Origin: Capronia americana
Taxonomy: Eukaryota > Ascomycota > Eurotiomycetes > Chaetothyriales > Herpotrichiellaceae
DNA length: 64,000 bases
Direction of reading: 5' to 3'
Assembly: GCA_016110215.1 (NCBI GenBank)
Contig: JADWQD010000003.1
Location: forward strand, 372,001 to 436,000
Under the pieces are notes generated by a model. The model was not told where the DNA came from. It worked only from the letters and a program-made list of their open reading frames with translations, and made no database searches. Shown here piece after piece: positions 61,266 to 64,000 of this stretch. Both the position numbers and the translations under genes were made by a program. Within the stretch, counting starts at the first letter, position 1; the number at the start of each line of letters is the position of its first letter.

Positions 61266-63671
61266 CTAGTTCCATCCCAAGCTGTTCTCAGCCATCACGG
61301 GCGGACTGATGTACGTCCGCCCACTCCTCTGAGAATTGCTGCGATCACTCGTCCTCGAGGTACGGCCCCCCAGGCCGCCAAATCGCGTGCCGTAGCTGCC
61401 TCTTGCGCCAACCATGAGGTTCGAATTCTCACCGGGCCGGGTGCCGCGGTTACCGGATTGCATGCTGCTCGACCTTTGGTGACCAGCCTTGCGCTTTTTG
61501 TACCTACGGGCGACGAGGAACATAGCAGCTCCGTAGACTGCAGCGCCAGCAACCGCGCCAACAGCAATGCCAACCGAGGACGGCCGCACCGGGGAGCTGC
61601 CCGAGTCGTTACTGCCCGGAGTGCCGCCATCCGGGGTGCCGCTGTCGTCCGAGGTTGTGGCAGCAGAGTTCGCCGAATTGACTGGAGTGCCGCCTCCAGC
61701 GATGGCTGAGCCAGGCAGAATGGGAATCGACGGATCGATCATGCTCATCAGCGTCACTACGGATGGGTTTGTGTTCTGATAGAGCTCCGAGTTGGGATTC
61801 AAGAGATTCATGGAGAGTGTGTCGACTTTGTCAGCCGGGATGTAAGCCATGGCCAAAGTGGTGATGTAGTTCAGTGTATCCAGAGTGTTGTACGGCTGCA
61901 GGTATTGCATGACAACCTGGTCCAGGCCAAGATCCAGGCCATGCGATACACCGACGGGAAGATATGAAAAGATCTGGGAAACAGCCGTCGGCGATGAGAC
62001 CACAAAAGCATAGTTGAGACCATAGTTGAATCCAAGCTGGATCAAAGTAGAGTTTTCCGGAGCATCCGGCACACCTCCTTGAGGTTGAATGACTCGAGGC
62101 AGACTCGTTGGGATCACGGCGGCGCTAGTTGAAGTCGACTTTGAAGTCACACTAGGAGGAGCTGTGGTTGCGGAGATGATGTTTGAGTCCGGCGTCAAGA
62201 CTGTTGCAGAGTCTGTCCCAGTGGGTTTGACGGTGTTTGTAGGTGGAACCGAAGTGGTCAGTCTGTCAGTTGTCGTAGGCGTGACCTCGGGAGTTGTCGC
62301 AGGAATGGTGGTGTTTGCGACGAATGGAGTAAACTCAGGAGTCGTCGTAGGAACAGTGGTAGGCGTTTCAGTGGGCGTCGTCTCCGGGGTCGTGGTAATA
62401 TCGGTCAGGGAAGCAGTGACGGTATTATTGTTGCCAGAGTCTGGAATTGAAACCGTGGGGCTGATCGTAGGTGGCGACGTGACTGATTCCGTTGGACTGA
62501 TGGTCGGAGGCGATGTCACTGACTCTGTTGGACTGATCGTAGGAGGAGATGTCACCGACTCCGTTGGGCTGATAGTAGGAGGAGATGTAACTGAATCCGT
62601 CGGACTGATAGTAGGTGGGGAGGTCACCGAGTCGGTTGGACTGATGGTAGGAGGCGATGTGACAGAGTCTGTAGGGCCGATTGTCACTGAATCCGTCGGA
62701 ATCGTTACTGAATCGGTGGGTGTGATTGTAGGTGTATCAGTTGGTAGATTTGTATCCGTCAGTGAGACCGTAGGCGAGATGAGCGAATTGAGGTCACTAG
62801 TCACATCAGCAGGACTGGAAGTCGTGGTGGGATCTGCCGATGTAATCACAGAGTTCGCTGAGCTCACTTCCGACGCGATCGAGGAGGCGGCGTCGGCGGC
62901 GGAAGACAGGGCAGAGGAGATCGACGCGATGTCTGAACCGGACGCAGTCGAGGCAACGGATTGCAATGAACTTGCGACAGACAAAATCGAAGTAGCAGCA
63001 TCGCTAGCCGAGGCGAGAGCCGACGACGCCGCAGCAGTAATCGACGCCAACACGCCCGTATCAGTTGTACTCGTGGCAGTATCCGTGACTGTATCATTGC
63101 TCGAGATGATAGAATCAAGTCCGAGTGTGATACCGCCTTCATCTGAGGTTGTAGTGCCAGATGGTGTTCCCGTACTGCTCGCGGTATCCGTTGCTGTTGC
63201 AGTTGTTTCGGTGTTGATGTCTGTCGGCACATCAGTCCCAGACGGGCTGCTCGTATCTGGCGTCACCGACGGAATGCTCGTATCTGTAGCCGACGGTAAA
63301 GCTGTATCAGTGGACGTGTCAGTGTCAGTATCAGTCGTACCGTCACTTGAAGCTGGGTCGGTAGGTTGCGCATCGGTGCTTGCTGGTGTTGACGTTGTGG
63401 TGTCGCCAGAGATGGCATCTGCGACCCCAGATAAAGCGTCTCCTACCGACGATATCAGACTCCCCAGTCCAGTATCCGTAGAACTCGAACTGGTCGAGTC
63501 TGTCGGACTACTTCCGTCTGTTGTAGAGTTGTCGAATGTGACCTGTCTCTTGACAACTCTTGGAAAGTAATACCTGGGCTTCAAGTCCGCACCTCGTCGG
63601 TGAGCGGGGACAGCTTCTGCGAATGATCCTGCGATCACAGCAGCAAAAAGTGTAATGTATGAGCCCTTCAT
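61266..63671 (-). CDS. MSB2: signalling mucin MSB2
   Basis: This is a single exon of 801 residues. A signal peptide (MKGSYITLFAAVIAGSFAEA) is followed by a dibasic site PRVVKRQ near residue 40, suited to Kex2. A long Ser/Thr/Pro mucin region contains tandem S-P-P-T-I-S-P-T-D/E-S-V-T repeats. Then comes the positive MAPK-regulating domain of Msb2 with QLGFNYGLNYAFVVSSPTAV, IFSYLPVGVSHGLDLGLDQV and LAMAYIPADKVDTLSMNLLN. One membrane helix (VGIAVGAVAGAAVYGAAMFLVA, about 698-720) and a basic cytosolic tail starting RRYKKRKAG end it. Msb2 senses surface and nutrient cues and signals through Cdc42 and the filamentation MAPK cascade, in which BEM1, also in this window, often acts as scaffold. Confidence 0.92.
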   Translation of the reverse strand: MKGSYITLFAAVIAGSFAEAVPAHRRGADLKPRYYFPRVVKRQVTFDNSTTDGSSPTDSTSSSSTDTGLGSLISSVGDALSGVADAISGDTTTSTPASTDAQPTDPASSDGTTDTDTDTSTDTALPSATDTSIPSVTPDTSSPSGTDVPTDINTETTATATDTASSTGTPSGTTTSDEGGITLGLDSIISSNDTVTDTATSTTDTGVLASITAAASSALASASDAATSILSVASSLQSVASTASGSDIASISSALSSAADAASSIASEVSSANSVITSADPTTTSSPADVTSDLNSLISPTVSLTDTNLPTDTPTITPTDSVTIPTDSVTIGPTDSVTSPPTISPTDSVTSPPTISPTDSVTSPPTISPTESVTSPPTISPTESVTSPPTISPTESVTSPPTISPTVSIPDSGNNNTVTASLTDITTTPETTPTETPTTVPTTTPEFTPFVANTTIPATTPEVTPTTTDRLTTSVPPTNTVKPTGTDSATVLTPDSNIISATTAPPSVTSKSTSTSAAVIPTSLPRVIQPQGGVPDAPENSTLIQLGFNYGLNYAFVVSSPTAVSQIFSYLPVGVSHGLDLGLDQVVMQYLQPYNTLDTLNYITTLAMAYIPADKVDTLSMNLLNPNSELYQNTNPSVVTLMSMIDPSIPILPGSAIAGGGTPVNSANSAATTSDDSGTPDGGTPGSNDSGSSPVRPSSVGIAVGAVAGAAVYGAAMFLVARRYKKRKAGHQRSSSMQSGNRGTRPGENSNLMVGARGSYGTRFGGLGGRTSRTSDRSNSQRSGRTYISPPVMAENSLGWN
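62461..62676 (-). repeat. six tandem 36-bp units inside MSB2
   Basis: Units start at 62461, 62497, 62533, 62569, 62605 and 62641, each coding 12 residues of the form S-P-T-(D/E)-S-V-T-S-P-P-T-I. Differences are mostly at third codon positions, apart from a D/E change, so the units are not a very recent expansion. A partial unit follows at 62677-62700. Length changes here are likely between strains. Confidence 0.9.
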
Positions 63672-64000
63672 TGCGCAGTAGCTGGCTTAGAGCTGGAATT
63701 CTGTACGGTTCGTCAGCACGGTCCTGGCTAATCCAAATGTGATCTGCGTACTTGGTGTTCTTCAGTGAAATGAGCGTATAGGGTGAGCGTAAATGTTCAA
63801 AAGAGTGGCTAGGATCAACTGATCCTGATCGGGTTGCTTCAACAAATTCGTCCCAGACGATATCTCGGGCTAATTCGTCTTCTCCAGTCGATTAAGCCGG
63901 TGGTTGATTGTCACCGTGATGGGCACAGTGCAGGGTGACCGGCCTTTGAGGGATAAAGTCGGGGGACTCCTTTGTCGCGTATGTCTGTCGGTGGAAACGG
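63672..64000. other. MSB2 promoter region, to window edge
   Basis: The last 329 bp lie upstream of MSB2. No start of another gene was seen. Confidence 0.5.

Noticed and set aside
62089..63570. 493-codon open frame antisense to MSB2
   Set aside because: It is the shadow of the mucin repeats, made of Val/Ser/Gly runs; the sense strand has a clear Msb2 domain.
1..64000. CRISPR arrays, transposons and biosynthetic clusters
   Set aside because: I saw no spaced direct repeats, terminal repeats, transposase or reverse-transcriptase motifs, and no polyketide or peptide synthase.

Overview
The window is 64 kb of nuclear DNA from a filamentous ascomycete (Pezizomycotina). Genes are dense on both strands. 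Most are broken by 0-7 short introns, usually 45-80 nt, with GT...AG ends and CTRAY branch sites. The gene set (MSB2 signalling mucin, BEM1, a cutinase-factor-type zinc-cluster regulator, DUF3433 and DUF3176 membrane proteins, a penicillin-acyltransferase homologue, an intracellular LysM protein) is typical of mould-type ascomycetes. I cannot fix the order or genus from sequence reading alone.

Layout. 1-9 kb: 5' part of an ADP-ribosylglycohydrolase (-), a tiny metallothionein in 3-4 exons (-), a two-domain GFA-fold protein (+), YIP4 (+), the Ran-binding export cofactor YRB2 (+) and a cysteine-rich GPI-anchored wall protein (-). 9-20 kb: a 1324-aa DUF3433 protein (-), a tRNA-Asn interrupted by two spliceosomal-type introns (-), an RWD/DUF1115 protein (+) and a DUF3176 protein (+). 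20-34 kb: AFG1 (-), BEM1 (-), THP3-like (-), VPS36 (+) and MCD4 (+). 34-44 kb: an unknown hydrophilic protein (-), a small hypervirulence-type Tudor protein (+), an O-methyltransferase pseudogene (-), PPT2 (-), a C45 acyltransferase (+), ATP19 (-), an MTP18-type protein (+), a conserved membrane protein (+) and an AYR1-like reductase (-). 45-57 kb: a 1191-aa mitochondrial-type protein (-), CSM1/PCS1 (-), MSP1 (+) and a zinc-cluster transcription factor (+). 57-64 kb: a possible small gene split by a TAG (+), an intracellular LysM protein (-) and MSB2 (-).

There is no biosynthetic cluster, transposon or CRISPR array. Most genes are unrelated housekeeping genes. A mitochondrial theme recurs: AFG1, PPT2, ATP19, MTP18-type, MSP1 and the 1191-aa protein. 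Several pairs are divergent with short shared promoters: ATP19/MTP18-type, CSM1/MSP1, THP3-like/VPS36, and the hydrophilic gene with the Tudor gene.

The most unusual feature is the tRNA-Asn at 14573-14765. The four exon pieces join into a 74-nt cloverleaf with a GTT anticodon and one acceptor-stem mismatch. The two larger gaps, 58 and 52 nt, each have a GT start, a CTAAT/CTGAC branch site and an AG end like the mRNA introns around it. The third gap, 9 nt, sits at the usual tRNA intron position. A run of eight T follows the 3' end. Other results not visible from simple open reading frames are the 22-residue metallothionein, the 80-aa Tudor gene, ATP19, and the decayed O-methyltransferase.
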